Numbered from the stretch's first letter, positions 29,237-38,716 are shown. The stretch: DNA of 54,580 nucleotides from an uncultured Caldisericota bacterium (GCA_903871855.1 CAIQIK010000004.1:1-54580), one strand, 5' to 3'. The notes: generated by a model not told the origin, from the letters alone. Made by a program: numbers and translations.

Positions 29237-30145
29237 ATGCACATGAAACTCGCTGCTGATTCAGGCACGACGAAGTCCATACAGCCACGCATCAGATCCA
29301 TCACATGCGCCCTTACGCCTTCCGAGCGGCTGTCACCTACGAGCCTGGATCCGATGACATTGCGGCTACCGGCTCAGGTGCTTGCCATCACGGGACCGGT
29401 GGTGCACAGATCGTCTCCATACCATGGCAGATGTGGGCTGGTGCTGTTGCTGCAGAACGCATCGGAGCAGCGCTTCGTGCTCAAGGTTGCCCGCGGACCT
29501 TATCGTATGCAAGAACTTGCCCTTGAATATGGTGTGCTGAAGTTACTGCATGGAACAGAGATCCCTGTGCCGAAGGCACTTGTCCATGTCCAGAACCGGC
29601 CTCTGGGTTTCCTATTGATGGAGCATGCTGTCGGTCGCTCTGCGACCAACGTTCTACGTGAGGCCGGTTCCAGCGAAGACCGTGACCGTATCACCATGGC
29701 CATGGGTTCCATGCTGTCGACGTTGCACCATCTGCCGGTTGGAACGATAAGCTGGCAGGAATGCGTCGACGGGCAGCTGCTGTGGGCCGAGCGTCATCTG
29801 GAAGAGAAGATCATAAGCCGGGCCGAATTTCGCGCCAAGGGCATCACGGGCGACCCTGCCAAGGAGCTTGAGCGCCTGAGGGCGACGTGCCCCACACCTG
29901 GCGCCCTCGCTGTACTCCACGGTGACTTCCGACCGAAGAACGTTCTGCTGGAAGGGGAGCGGATCACGTCCGTGCTGGACTGGTCCTTCACGGACCTCGG
30001 CGACCCATGGTACGACCTCGCGACGATGTTTGGGTATCTGGACCCCGCTGGTCAGCAGGTGTTCTTGAATGCGTACGGGCTCGAGTCCGTCGACCGCGAA
30101 CGTCTGGACTGGTTCCGCTCCCTCTCCGTCTATCTGGCCGTCTGA
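29237..30145 (+). CDS. Aminoglycoside phosphotransferase-like kinase, C-terminus possibly lost
   Basis: 302 residues with a protein-kinase-like small-molecule phosphotransferase fold (APH, PF01636). N-lobe: LVLLLQNASEQRFVLKVARG with the ATP-binding Lys. Catalytic loop: AVLHGDFRPKNVLLEGE. Metal loop: SVLDWSFTDLGDPWYDLA. It ends at SLSVYLAV, whereas relatives run another 20-40 residues; reading one frame over gives RLKLGYRPGEPAGRPAIFSE and a stop at 30210, so a frameshift near 30140 is likely. The start is uncertain: ATG 29237 has no ribosome-binding site, and ATG 29354 (MTLRLPAQVL) is close to where the domain begins. The substrate may be an antibiotic, a sugar or a metabolite. Confidence 0.7.
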   Translation: MHMKLAADSGTTKSIQPRIRSITCALTPSERLSPTSLDPMTLRLPAQVLAITGPVVHRSSPYHGRCGLVLLLQNASEQRFVLKVARGPYRMQELALEYGVLKLLHGTEIPVPKALVHVQNRPLGFLLMEHAVGRSATNVLREAGSSEDRDRITMAMGSMLSTLHHLPVGTISWQECVDGQLLWAERHLEEKIISRAEFRAKGITGDPAKELERLRATCPTPGALAVLHGDFRPKNVLLEGERITSVLDWSFTDLGDPWYDLATMFGYLDPAGQQVFLNAYGLESVDRERLDWFRSLSVYLAV

Positions 30146-30311
30146 AGCTCGGCTACAGGCCTGGCGAGCCTGCTGGTCGACCGGCCATTTTCTCTGAATC
30201 ACAAAACTGAACCACAGCAAGCAGATCCTGCCGATGTTCTCCTGCATTGTACTTTTCCGACAAGTTGGCAATACTTGCGAAGAAGAGAACATCAACCACG
30301 GGAGAGATGCT

Positions 30312-31541
30312 ATGGACAGGCCAACGTTTCGGGTGTATGGCTACCGCTGGGTCGTGCTGGCGGTGTTTATGCTCATCAATATTACGATTCAGATGTTGTG
30401 GATCAGTTACTCTCCGATTACAGGGCCGGCGGCGAAGTTCTACGGCGTGACCGATCTCAACATCGGATTGCTGTCGATGATGTTCATGATTGCCTTCATT
30501 CCACTGTCCATTCCCGTTTCGTGGGTGATCGACACCTGGGGTTTTCACAAGGCCGTCAGCATCGGCGCCGTCTTGATGGGCGTTTTTGGTATCCTGCGAG
30601 GACTGGCGGGTGCCAGGTATGGCCTGGTTCTGGCTTCGACGATTGGCATTGCCGTCGCGCAGCCCTTTCTGCTCAACGCTTGGACAACCGTTCCAGCTAA
30701 GTGGTTTGACCTCGAATTCCGTGCCACGGCGGTCGGACTGGTAACGCTGGCAGCACTTGTCGGAACAGCGATCAGCATGGTGTTGACACCAATTCTGATC
30801 CAGCGCATGTCTATCGCGCACGTTCAGTTGCTGTACGGTATTCTGGCTGCTCTCTCGTCGGCGCTCTTCATCCTGCTGGCGCGTGAGAAACCACCAACAC
30901 CGCCATGCCCGGCAGGACAGGAGACACGCGCACTCATGCTGGACGGGCTCAGGAACGCTCTCAGAAACAGGATGTTCTGGATGTTCCTGGCTGTCTGCTT
31001 CATTGCACTGGGGCTCTTTAACGGCCTGTCGACCTGGGTGGAACCCATCATCCGGCCGCGCGGCTTCAGCCCGGAGCAGGCGGGGGTGCTCGGCGCTCTC
31101 ATGCTTGTCGGGGGAGTCATCGGCGCTGTCGTGATCCCTGCGTTCTCGGACAAACAGCACAAGCGTCGCAAGTATCTCATGATCGGCGTGCTAGGTGCGA
31201 TTCCAGGTCTCATCGGCGTTACCTTTGCACGGTCTGCCTGGCTCCTCATGGCATCAGCCTTTACAATGGGGTTCTTCCTCACCAGCCTGAGCCCCGTGGG
31301 CATGGAGTATGCTGCCGAGATTACCTATCCGACGCCGGAGGGGACGTCTAACGGGTTGATCCAGCTCTTTGGCCAGGCTGCCGTTGTCTACGTGTATGTC
31401 ATGCAGGCCATGCGTACCAAGGACGGTTCCTTTACCCTTTCGCTGCTCTTTGCCGTGTTCCTGCTCATCATCTCTGCACTTATTGTCGCTCGCCTGAAGG
31501 ATCCGGATATCGCACGCGCCGGATCCAAGGCGGCATCATGA
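30312..31541 (+). CDS. MFS transporter, FLVCR-like
   Basis: 409 residues, about 12 membrane helices. The first is WVVLAVFMLINITIQMLW, and the loop segment LNIGLLSMMFMIAFIPLSIP with KWFDLEFRATAVGLVTLAAL resembles the FLVCR/heme- and choline-transporter-like MFS subgroup. A central cytoplasmic loop (LLAREKPPTPPCPAGQE) separates the two six-helix bundles. ATG 30312 follows CACGGGAGAGATGCT. It sits convergent to the ABC-2 permease at 31626. The substrate cannot be told; amino acids, heme, choline or drugs are all possible. Confidence 0.85.
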   Translation: MDRPTFRVYGYRWVVLAVFMLINITIQMLWISYSPITGPAAKFYGVTDLNIGLLSMMFMIAFIPLSIPVSWVIDTWGFHKAVSIGAVLMGVFGILRGLAGARYGLVLASTIGIAVAQPFLLNAWTTVPAKWFDLEFRATAVGLVTLAALVGTAISMVLTPILIQRMSIAHVQLLYGILAALSSALFILLAREKPPTPPCPAGQETRALMLDGLRNALRNRMFWMFLAVCFIALGLFNGLSTWVEPIIRPRGFSPEQAGVLGALMLVGGVIGAVVIPAFSDKQHKRRKYLMIGVLGAIPGLIGVTFARSAWLLMASAFTMGFFLTSLSPVGMEYAAEITYPTPEGTSNGLIQLFGQAAVVYVYVMQAMRTKDGSFTLSLLFAVFLLIISALIVARLKDPDIARAGSKAAS

Positions 31542-31625
31542 CAAAACGCGCCAAACCGTATGCCCTCGTCACCAGTTGGGGAGTCGAGCACACGGACGAA
31601 CGCTTGCGCGCTGTGAGCAGGCTCC

Positions 31626-32849
31626 CTATGACCGGATCTTGCGAGCATAGATGACCGATCCCGCGAGAAGCATGGCGCTTCCCGCAACCGCAAAGACCAA
31701 CAGGTTCGGTGCGATCGCAGCAAACCCCAGCCCGCGCACGACGATTTTGTTGAGCCCGTTGACCGCCCAGTACTGCGGAAATGCACGTGCCAGTTGCTGC
31801 ATGAATGGCGGCATAATCTCGACAGGCCACCAGCACCCTGCAAGCATTGATGTTGTGTATGTCACGAAGGTGGCAATAGTGCTGGCCTGTGCCATTGTTT
31901 TGCAGAGTGAACCTACCAGGATGCCGATTCCTGTTGCCGCGAACACGTACAGGACGACCATCGCTGCAACCGCGAGAGAATTGCGTCCCCAGTCCACTCT
32001 GAGAACGAACCTTCCCCACAGGATGAACAAGGCAAACTGCGCAATTCCCACAACCATCATGGCCATCAATTTGCCGCCGAGGAAGGTCATGACAGACGTT
32101 GCGGTCGTCATGACGCGAGAAAGTGTGTTTCGTAGTCGTTCGCTCACCAGGGCCATCGCCGTCCCCAGGACGCCCGCCATGACGAACATCGCGCCAAATC
32201 CAGTACTGCTTTGCGTCGGGTTGTCCGGGAGCTGGGCCTCCGGTTGAGTCCGTGCCAGGACCGAATAGTCCGTCGTGACTGTCGGCGCGTCTGTGAGCGT
32301 CGTGGCCGCTACGGCGAATGCCATTCGCCACGCTGCAAGATGGCCAGCCGGATCGAGCGCCACCCACTGCGAAAGCTGGTCGGTCGTGACCGAGGCCGCG
32401 TATGCCAGCGTCGACACGCGCGTGGCCGCATTTGACACGAGTTGCTCCAGGAAGTAGCCGGCCGACTGACCGGCCGACCGCACGAGCTCGACGCTCGTCT
32501 TGTTGCCGGCTTCTATGGCGGCGCCAAACCCTCGGGGGATAACGATGAGCACGGCTATCTTCTTGTCTTTCAGCTGTTGTCTGCCGTCGGCTTCGGACGG
32601 CGTCTGGACGTTCAGCGTAAGCTCGGCGCGGAGGGCCTGCTCGAACACACTGCTGGCAGTCCCGTGGTCGAGGTCGACGAACGCGATGGGCACCCTCGGA
32701 GTCGCGCCCGATGAGCCGAATCCCCCGAACGCCCCACCCACAAGGGTCGTGAAGACAATGGGAACAACCAGCAGCCAGATGAACGACGATCTGCTGCGGG
32801 TGATGAGACGGAGCTGAAGACCTGCGACGGCAAGCGCTTTACGGAACAT
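31626..32849 (-). CDS. ABC-2 type exporter permease
   Basis: 407 residues. One N-terminal helix (FIWLLVVPIVFTTLVGG), a large extracytoplasmic region (residues 45-200, VPIAFVDLDHGTASSVFEQA), then five helices: GAMFVMAGVLGTAMALVSE, VGIAQFALFILWG, LAVAAMVVLYVFAATGIGIL, TIATFVTYTTSMLAGCW and LLVFAVAGSAMLLAGSV. This is the YhgE/ABC2_membrane_3 layout. It ends the operon ATPase-permease-permease (35007 to 31626) and overlaps no neighbour; the gap to the first permease is 13 nt. Such pairs export drugs or polysaccharide intermediates. Its usefulness depends on the frameshifted ATPase being functional. Confidence 0.9.
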   Translation of the reverse strand: MFRKALAVAGLQLRLITRSRSSFIWLLVVPIVFTTLVGGAFGGFGSSGATPRVPIAFVDLDHGTASSVFEQALRAELTLNVQTPSEADGRQQLKDKKIAVLIVIPRGFGAAIEAGNKTSVELVRSAGQSAGYFLEQLVSNAATRVSTLAYAASVTTDQLSQWVALDPAGHLAAWRMAFAVAATTLTDAPTVTTDYSVLARTQPEAQLPDNPTQSSTGFGAMFVMAGVLGTAMALVSERLRNTLSRVMTTATSVMTFLGGKLMAMMVVGIAQFALFILWGRFVLRVDWGRNSLAVAAMVVLYVFAATGIGILVGSLCKTMAQASTIATFVTYTTSMLAGCWWPVEIMPPFMQQLARAFPQYWAVNGLNKIVVRGLGFAAIAPNLLVFAVAGSAMLLAGSVIYARKIRS

Positions 32850-32862
32850 GACAACCCCCGCT

Positions 32863-34071
32863 CTACTGGTAGTTCCTGCTCAGGATCGTGACGGAGATGA
32901 GCAGGAATGCCGCGGCCATGATCAGGCAGACGCTGACGGGGCGCATGATGGACGAGACGCCGCCGCCATTCACCATGAGACTGGTGAAGCCTTCGAGCGA
33001 CCACCGCGTAAACGTCAGTCGCGACAAGGAGTTCATCCATGTCGGCATCTCGTACACGGGCCACATCGTACCACCAAGGAGGCTGTAGATGAGCGCCACA
33101 GCAGGTCCGACCGCGCCGGCCTGTTCGGGCGTGCGGGCGAGGGCGGCGACCAGCGTAGAAAGACCTGCCCCGGCCAGTACGGTCGCGGCAGCCATGACGA
33201 TGACCGCAGGCACCGAGGCACCCCAATTGACACGGTACAGCAGCCGGGTCAGGGCGATGATCATGGTGAACTGCAGAGCGGCGATGGCAAAGATGCCGAC
33301 CAGCTTACCCAGCAGGACCTGGACACGAGAGGTCGGCGTTGCCAGGATGCGCGACAGCGTGTGCTGGCGCTGCTCCTCCAGCATGCCCTCGGTACCAATG
33401 TTCGCGGTGAAGATCAGGTACAGCAGGGCCATGCCCACGGCGTAGTAGTCCAGAGCTCGAGGGACCTTGACGCCCTCCTGGGTCGTCGCCCTCACCGACA
33501 CCGTGTCCGTTTGCTGGGACGTGCTCACCTCGTCCAGTACGCCCTGTACGGCCTCCTGCATGCGCTGCGGCGGAACGGCTCCGGATTGCTGCAGGGTCTG
33601 GGCGGCGATGGATGCAGCCAGCTGTCTGCGCTGGACCTCGGCAGTGAAGGACTCCACGATGTTGCGGATGACGCCGGCCTGGGTAGCAGTCTCGGGGTTG
33701 CCCAGGACGATGATGGAGACTTTAGTTCCGGAAGACACACCCTTGCTGAACCCCGCCGGGATAATGACGGCCGCGCCTGTCTTCCCCTGTTCGACAAGAC
33801 TGCGTGCCTCAGCCTCGGTGGCGACGGTCGTGACGACGAGCAGGTCCTTGAGCTGGGGGCTGGCGAAGACGTCTTGTGTCAGGCGTCTGGCCATGTCTCC
33901 CCGATCGAGGTCAACGACGGCGACGTTCGCCGTGAACGAGCTGCCTGTCCAGTTGAAGACCGTTCCCAGGACGATGATCATCGCCATGGGGAGGATCAGC
34001 AGGATCACGAATGCGGACTTGTCACGGACACGGACCTTCAGGTCCTTGACGGTGATATGCCAGAACTTCAT
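32863..34071 (-). CDS. ABC-2 type exporter permease
   Basis: 402 residues, same layout as the following gene: N-terminal helix FVILLILPMAMIIVLGTVF, an extracytoplasmic domain (about 40-220) and five C-terminal helices (e.g. ALDYYAVGMALLYLIFTANI, LVGIFAIAALQFTMIIALT). The MPTWMNSLSRLTFTRWSLEG element between helices is typical. ATG 34071 lies one base after the stop of the ATPase gene, so translation is coupled to it. It is probably a heteromeric pair with 31626-32849. Confidence 0.9.
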   Translation of the reverse strand: MKFWHITVKDLKVRVRDKSAFVILLILPMAMIIVLGTVFNWTGSSFTANVAVVDLDRGDMARRLTQDVFASPQLKDLLVVTTVATEAEARSLVEQGKTGAAVIIPAGFSKGVSSGTKVSIIVLGNPETATQAGVIRNIVESFTAEVQRRQLAASIAAQTLQQSGAVPPQRMQEAVQGVLDEVSTSQQTDTVSVRATTQEGVKVPRALDYYAVGMALLYLIFTANIGTEGMLEEQRQHTLSRILATPTSRVQVLLGKLVGIFAIAALQFTMIIALTRLLYRVNWGASVPAVIVMAAATVLAGAGLSTLVAALARTPEQAGAVGPAVALIYSLLGGTMWPVYEMPTWMNSLSRLTFTRWSLEGFTSLMVNGGGVSSIMRPVSVCLIMAAAFLLISVTILSRNYQ

Positions 34072-34072
34072 G

Positions 34073-35007
34073 TCAATCCCTCAGGCTGGTGCCTGTGAGG
34101 TTCAGGAACAGGTCTTCCAGGTTTGGCTCCTTCACGTCGATGGTCGACACTGGACAACCGGCGTCGTCGAGCGTGGAGATGACGCCGGCGAGCAGCGATC
34201 GGCCCTGGTTTGTGGCGATGCGGACTACCTTGTCGCGGAGTTCGACAGTATCCACTCCCGGCATCGCCGCAAGGCGGTCGCGGACGGTGTCGTCAGCTTC
34301 CCGGACGAGCTGCACACTGATAATGTCCTTGTTGCCGGCCTGAAGTCGCAGGTCTTTCTGCGTGCCGTCTGCAATGACCCTGCCATGGTCGATGATGGCG
34401 ATGTGGGTGCAAAAAACTCGACCTCTTCCATGTAGTGACTCGTGTACAGCAGTGTCATGCCTTGGCGGTTGAGCTCCTTCAGCGTTTCAAGGATGCTGTT
34501 ACGTGATTGCGGATCAACGCCCACGGTCGGCTCGTCGAGGATCAGCAGTTTGGGCTGGTTGAGCAAGCCAACTGCGATGTTGATGCGGCGCTTCATGCCA
34601 CCCGAGTATGTCTCGACACGGTCCTTCTGGCGGTCGGCCAGCTGAACGATGTCGAGGACGGCGTCGACACGAGAGGCAAGGATGTTTGCAGGGACATCCT
34701 GCATGCGTGCGAAGAACGTGAGGTTCTCACGAGCGGAGAGCGTCGGGTACAGGGCGACGTCCTGTGGAACAACGCCGATGACGCGGCGGACGGCCATTGG
34801 GTCGCGGAGGATGCTGTGCCCGTCGATGACGACATCTCCCCCCGACGGTACGACCAGGCCGCACATCATGGACACGGTCGTCGTCTTGCCAGCCCCGTTT
34901 GGTCCCAGCAGGCCGAAGGCCTCGCCCGCAGGAATACTGAAGTGCACACCGTTTGCGGCGGTCAGCTTGCCGAAGCGCTTCGTCAGGTCCTTCACTTCTA
35001 CGAGCAT
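34073..35007 (-). pseudogene. ABC-2 exporter ATPase, frameshifted at an A6/T6 run
   Basis: ATP-binding subunit for the two downstream permeases. Walker A GPNGAGKTTT, signature YSGGMKRRINIAVGLL, Walker B LLILDEPTVGVDPQSR and the H-loop YTSHYMEEVE are all intact. The frame then fails after EEVEFF: the coding strand has six T (34411-34416) where seven would restore CTHIAIIDHGRVIADGTQKD and the normal end at 34073. Without correction the protein ends in junk at 34225. Start ATG 35007 follows ACAAGGAGTCCATC. Either a recent inactivating deletion, a sequencing error, or a site where polymerase slippage keeps it alive. The intact length would be 311 residues. Confidence 0.85.
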
Positions 35008-35075
35008 GATGGACTCCTTGTCATGAGCGGTTTTGGTCGTACGGCAGTTGTCGCCGTGCCAGCATCCGTGCTGGA

Positions 35076-35972
35076 CTACTGAGGTTGTTTGACTGGGCGC
35101 TCGTAGACGAACACGTCGGGGACTCCGTGACGCCAGACGTCGAATTCGAGTGCGGTCAGTGTCTCGAGGAGAACTGTGTGTATTCCCTTGCCGGCGGGGA
35201 CCACAGTCTGAATACTCTTGGCTCCCGGATACAGGGCGAGGACATGCCTGACAAGCACTTCCAGGTCTTTGGGACTTCCATCTGCGAAATCGATGGAAAC
35301 CTCGCCTTCGCCGTGATCGGGATGACAGACGACTAGCAGGCTGCGCAGGGATCCGTTGCTGCCGCGAAGGCCGATGGCTTTGTCGAAGGCGGGCCAGGCG
35401 ATGACCCCGGGGCGTGATGCGGGCCAGAACTTCCAGCCCTGACCAACGAATCCACAGCTCATTGCAATCGAAGCCGACCCCAGAATCCACGATTTCGCCT
35501 CGCCGAACGGGACGGCGACCACCTCTGGAGACAGTTCTGCACAGGTGCGAGCAGGGGAGTCGAGCGTCGCTTCGGCGAAGATAAAGGACGCCTGCCGCTC
35601 AAACCCGTAGTGCTCGATGATGTGGATACTTGCCAGGTTGTCGATGTACGTCGAGAGTCCAATGCGCTGCGCGCCGTCGCGCCACGCCTTCTCGATGAGA
35701 TACTCGGTCAGTGCCTTGCCGGCGCCATGTCCTTGCGAGGCAGTGTCCGTGCGAATGCCCTCAAGCCAGACGTACCCCGACGCAAGGTTGACCGTATGGG
35801 CAAAGGAAATGACCGTTCCGTTCAGTTCTGCGACGACCACCTCGGAATCCCGCATGTGCAGCCATTCGTCGATGACCTGTGGCACGTAGTCGTCGCCTTC
35901 CCATATTTGGGAGCTGATGGCAAGAATGCGAGCGCGATCGGCAAGCCGCGCTGTACGAATGGTGACTCCCAT
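35076..35972 (-). CDS. GNAT acetyltransferase, two-domain
   Basis: 298 residues. The N-terminal GNAT domain (residues 1-140) has IRTARLADRARILAISSQIW, WLEGIRTDTASQGHGAGKALT with the acetyl-CoA loop QGHGAG, and NLASIHIIEHYGFERQAS. The C-terminal half (from about 145) contains SASIAMSCGFVGQGWKFWPA and may be a second degenerate GNAT or a ligand-binding lobe. ATG 35972 follows ACAGGAGGAATAC, a near-perfect ribosome-binding site. It is 68 nt upstream of the ATPase pseudogene on the same strand. Substrate unknown. Confidence 0.87.
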   Translation of the reverse strand: MGVTIRTARLADRARILAISSQIWEGDDYVPQVIDEWLHMRDSEVVVAELNGTVISFAHTVNLASGYVWLEGIRTDTASQGHGAGKALTEYLIEKAWRDGAQRIGLSTYIDNLASIHIIEHYGFERQASFIFAEATLDSPARTCAELSPEVVAVPFGEAKSWILGSASIAMSCGFVGQGWKFWPASRPGVIAWPAFDKAIGLRGSNGSLRSLLVVCHPDHGEGEVSIDFADGSPKDLEVLVRHVLALYPGAKSIQTVVPAGKGIHTVLLETLTALEFDVWRHGVPDVFVYERPVKQPQ

Positions 35973-36085
35973 GTATTCCTCCTGTCATTGCAGAGTGACG
36001 GCAGACTGCGCTGTCCTGTACGCAGTATACACGTGTGCGCAAAAGGCTTCAACATGCGTGGTGTATCATCCAGAGTCATCGGGGA

Positions 36086-36940
36086 CTACGGTACGTTACG
36101 AGTTAGATCGGGTGGAGGTGGTTTCTGATTGTCGGTTTCCTCTGCTTTGATAGATTGCTCGTAGGTTTCCTGTGACCTGGTGATGTCTCCCTGTCTGGCG
36201 CATGCACTTCCCAGTTCACTATAGAGCTCGCTTGTCACGCCGGGGGGAACCTTGAGTTCCTCTGCGAGGGTGATTGCATCGAGAACTGTCTGCTCGGTGG
36301 CAGGATAGTCGCGGAGCAGCAGATAGATGTGGGCCAGTGCGCGCTGACAAGTGAATACGAGCTGCCGGTCCCCTTGCTCGCACGCAAACGGCAGGGCCTT
36401 CTGAAGATGATCGCGAGCAGGCTCAAGGTCTCCCAGGGCTCCTTCGTCGAAGGCGAGTCCGATCAGGCAACCGACGATCCATCCTTTCTCGCCTGCGTGT
36501 TCCGCCGCTTCCAGACCGAGGCCGTGCAGGCGTCTGGCGTGGGCGTAGTCGCCACGGCTGAAGGCAATGGTCCCCAGGTTCGAAGAGCAGATGAAGACGA
36601 GGTCCCATGCTCCCAGCCTGGTCGCCAGATCGAGTCCGCGCTCTGCGTGGGGCACCGCCTTGGCGGCTTCTCCCCTGTCGGCCCACCCGGCCCCCACGTT
36701 TGCTTCGCACTGGGCGAGTTCGAGCTGCTCGTGTTCAGGATTGAGGTGACGGGTGGCTTCTTCCCACAGGATCAGTGCGGATTCCAGCTGGTTATTTGCC
36801 CACAGGAGATTAGCCGCGGACATAAAGGCTCTGCCTAAGTCGGCGGGAGCTGCGCCGGAATCCCGAACGGCAGCGATGGGGTCGTGCGCGGCCGGATGTT
36901 GCAGCGCAAAGGTGACGAACCGCTGCTCATCCTTGTTCAT
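36086..36940 (-). CDS. Tetratricopeptide-repeat protein
   Basis: 284 residues, almost all helical. At least five TPR-like pairs are visible, e.g. AFMSAANLLWANNQLESALI, ANVGAGWADRGEAAKAVPHA, SNLGTIAFSRGDYAHARRLH, LIGLAFDEGALGDLEPARDH and QRALAHIYLLLRDYPATEQT. There is no signal peptide, so it is a cytoplasmic scaffold. ATG 36940 follows TAGAGGAGACGTC and is preferred over an upstream start. It lies 10 nt after the AEC transporter gene on the same strand. No partner domain identified. Confidence 0.87.
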   Translation of the reverse strand: MNKDEQRFVTFALQHPAAHDPIAAVRDSGAAPADLGRAFMSAANLLWANNQLESALILWEEATRHLNPEHEQLELAQCEANVGAGWADRGEAAKAVPHAERGLDLATRLGAWDLVFICSSNLGTIAFSRGDYAHARRLHGLGLEAAEHAGEKGWIVGCLIGLAFDEGALGDLEPARDHLQKALPFACEQGDRQLVFTCQRALAHIYLLLRDYPATEQTVLDAITLAEELKVPPGVTSELYSELGSACARQGDITRSQETYEQSIKAEETDNQKPPPPDLTRNVP

Positions 36941-36950
36941 GACGTCTCCT

Positions 36951-37793
36951 CTAGAGGAAACGTCCCCAGAAGAGGAGGGCCAGCGGGAACAGGAGCGTCG
37001 AGACAACGACATTCCGGGACAGTTTCTTCACGTCCAGGCCGATCTCGGCTCCGTACACGACACTGGCGACCATGGTGGGCATGGCACTCTGGAGGATGAA
37101 TGCTGAGCGGATGTCGCCGGCGACTGGCAGGACAAACGTCAGGGCCAGTGCCAGTGCCGGGACGAGGGCGAGTTTGATCGCCGCTGCGATGAGGGCGTGC
37201 CAGTTGAAGTCCAGTTCCACATTCAACCCCACGAAGAGCATGGCGAGGGGAGATGTCGTGTTGCCGACAAGCTTGCACGCATCGGTGAAGAACGGTGGCA
37301 GGGCCACAGATTTGAGCACAAGTGCCAGGACCATGGCGATCAGTGGCGGGTTGACGAAGCTGCGGGCATTCTTGTGCACCCAGGTGCTGAAGATCATGAG
37401 CGAATGCGTCTGCTCATAGATGACTGCAAGCGGCAGTGCGCCCTGGCCGAGGATCGCCTGCACCACGGGATATCCCATGAAGCCGGTATTCCCGAGGAAC
37501 CCAGAGAAGACTGTCTCGCGATAACGGGCGGGGACGAGCCTAAAAGCCACGTATCCTATCACCTGGATGATGATGACGCCGGGGATGAGCCACAGTGCCT
37601 TCAGTGGGATAGGGTTGCTGTACACGCTGATGAAGATGAGGGAGGGGAGGGAGACATTGAACACGAGCTTGCGGATGGTGGTGGCGTCCTCCGTTGTGAG
37701 GGCATGGATGTGGCGAAGCAGGATACCGACGACCACGATGAGAACAAGCGTAAAGACGGGACTCATTTCTGAAAGACTGATAAGCTGTTTCAT
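36951..37793 (-). CDS. AEC-family (auxin efflux carrier-like) permease
   Basis: 280 residues with about 8-10 membrane helices. The pattern FTLVLIVVVGILLRHIHAL, KLVFNVSLPSLIFISVYS, GNTGFMGYPVVQAILGQGAL and FILQSAMPTMVASVVYGAEI matches the AEC family, which moves organic acids such as malate or malonate in bacteria. ATG 37793 was chosen because the family usually starts right before the first helix; ATG 37823 would add ten residues. Neither has a strong ribosome-binding site. It is followed after 10 nt by the TPR gene. Confidence 0.85.
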   Translation of the reverse strand: MKQLISLSEMSPVFTLVLIVVVGILLRHIHALTTEDATTIRKLVFNVSLPSLIFISVYSNPIPLKALWLIPGVIIIQVIGYVAFRLVPARYRETVFSGFLGNTGFMGYPVVQAILGQGALPLAVIYEQTHSLMIFSTWVHKNARSFVNPPLIAMVLALVLKSVALPPFFTDACKLVGNTTSPLAMLFVGLNVELDFNWHALIAAAIKLALVPALALALTFVLPVAGDIRSAFILQSAMPTMVASVVYGAEIGLDVKKLSRNVVVSTLLFPLALLFWGRFL

Positions 37794-37871
37794 GTCGTTG
37801 TTATGATAGCGGGGAAGGAGCATCGTGTCCAGCCCTGGACACTGCGAATCCGGTGGTTGCGTGGGGAGGGG

Positions 37872-38249
37872 TTACCAGTTGTGCCTCTGTACCCTCTCGT
37901 GGAAGCCCTGCGCTATACGGTGGGCGATCACAAGGTAGTGGTCCAGAAGCAGGGCGCGTTCCTCAGCAGATGTCTCGCCTGATGCTGCAAGCACTGCCTC
38001 GCAGCTCATGGGCCGCTCCAGCTGTTCGACAAACACTGCGTAGGCTCGTTCAGCAGCAGCGTTGCCACAGATGGAGCGCTCAATGAAGTCGAGCTCGCTC
38101 TGGATGTCGCTTTCACCGGCGACGAGGACGGCTCGCACCGTTTCTGAACGCTCGGCGGTCTGAGCTGCCTGCAGTACAGCCTGGTCCGTATCGCTGTCGA
38201 GCGGCTGGTCGAATGTAAACAGCGCAGTCCTGTACACGAGTCCCTTCAT
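37872..38249 (-). CDS. Unknown protein, third of three coupled genes
   Basis: 125 residues, acidic and mainly helical, no signal or membrane segment (MKGLVYRTALFTFDQPLDSD, then ELDFIERSICGNAAAERAYA). The start at 38249 overlaps the stop of the preceding gene (ATGA), so it is translated by coupling. Its middle resembles the product of 38713-39114: both have an E-x-S/D-I/L-x-x-EL-x-F block followed by A-rich helices and an ER-x-x-LL-x-x-H end, suggesting old duplication. No known family recognised. Confidence 0.7.
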   Translation of the reverse strand: MKGLVYRTALFTFDQPLDSDTDQAVLQAAQTAERSETVRAVLVAGESDIQSELDFIERSICGNAAAERAYAVFVEQLERPMSCEAVLAASGETSAEERALLLDHYLVIAHRIAQGFHERVQRHNW

Positions 38250-38716
38250 GCGGCCTGGCGTTTGCCACCCGGTCCAAGGTGAAACAGGTAGTTGAGATAG
38301 TCTCCACCCTGTTGCCACCACGGGTTCTCGCAGAAGCACGTGGATCCGATACATGGCAGTGTATCCCCTCCGGTGCCGAGGTATCGCATGACGCCCAGGA
38401 GGACTCGTCTCGGACCGGCCGGGAAACAGTACATGGCGAACCAGCCTGCCGGCAACGAGTCGTCGCCGGGCCACCACATCACCTGGTGGACGTAACTGTC
38501 GCGAATCCACAGTTCCGCCAGGTGCAGCGCCCTTGCCACGAAGCCTTCCCAGACCCCGGGATCGAAAGGGCGAATAGCGGTTCCGGCGCGCAGGGCGAGG
38601 CTTTCGCGGACATCCTCCCAGTGAATCTGGACGAGGACCCGGACATCGTGTCGTCCACCAAGATCACGCGGTTCAAGCAGCAAGCTGGTTTCACAGACGA
38701 GGACCGGGGTCTTCAT
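38246..38716 (-). CDS. Unknown protein, second of three coupled genes
   Basis: 156 residues, Trp- and Cys-rich toward the C-terminus (VHQVMWWPGDDSLPAGWFAM, PCIGSTCFCENPWWQQGGDY). It starts at ATG 38716 after GAGGAGACCCACTC and overlaps both neighbours by 4 nt. An N-terminal beta-rich portion (VLVCETSLLLEPRDLGGRHD) is followed by a mixed domain. No signal peptide, no transmembrane helix. I do not recognise a family. The CxxxxxCxC cluster could bind metal or form disulfides. Confidence 0.7.
   Translation of the reverse strand: MKTPVLVCETSLLLEPRDLGGRHDVRVLVQIHWEDVRESLALRAGTAIRPFDPGVWEGFVARALHLAELWIRDSYVHQVMWWPGDDSLPAGWFAMYCFPAGPRRVLLGVMRYLGTGGDTLPCIGSTCFCENPWWQQGGDYLNYLFHLGPGGKRQAA

Noticed and set aside
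32848-34098. 416-codon plus-strand open frame opposite an ABC-2 permease
   Set aside because: Shadow frame; the minus strand carries the recognisable membrane protein.
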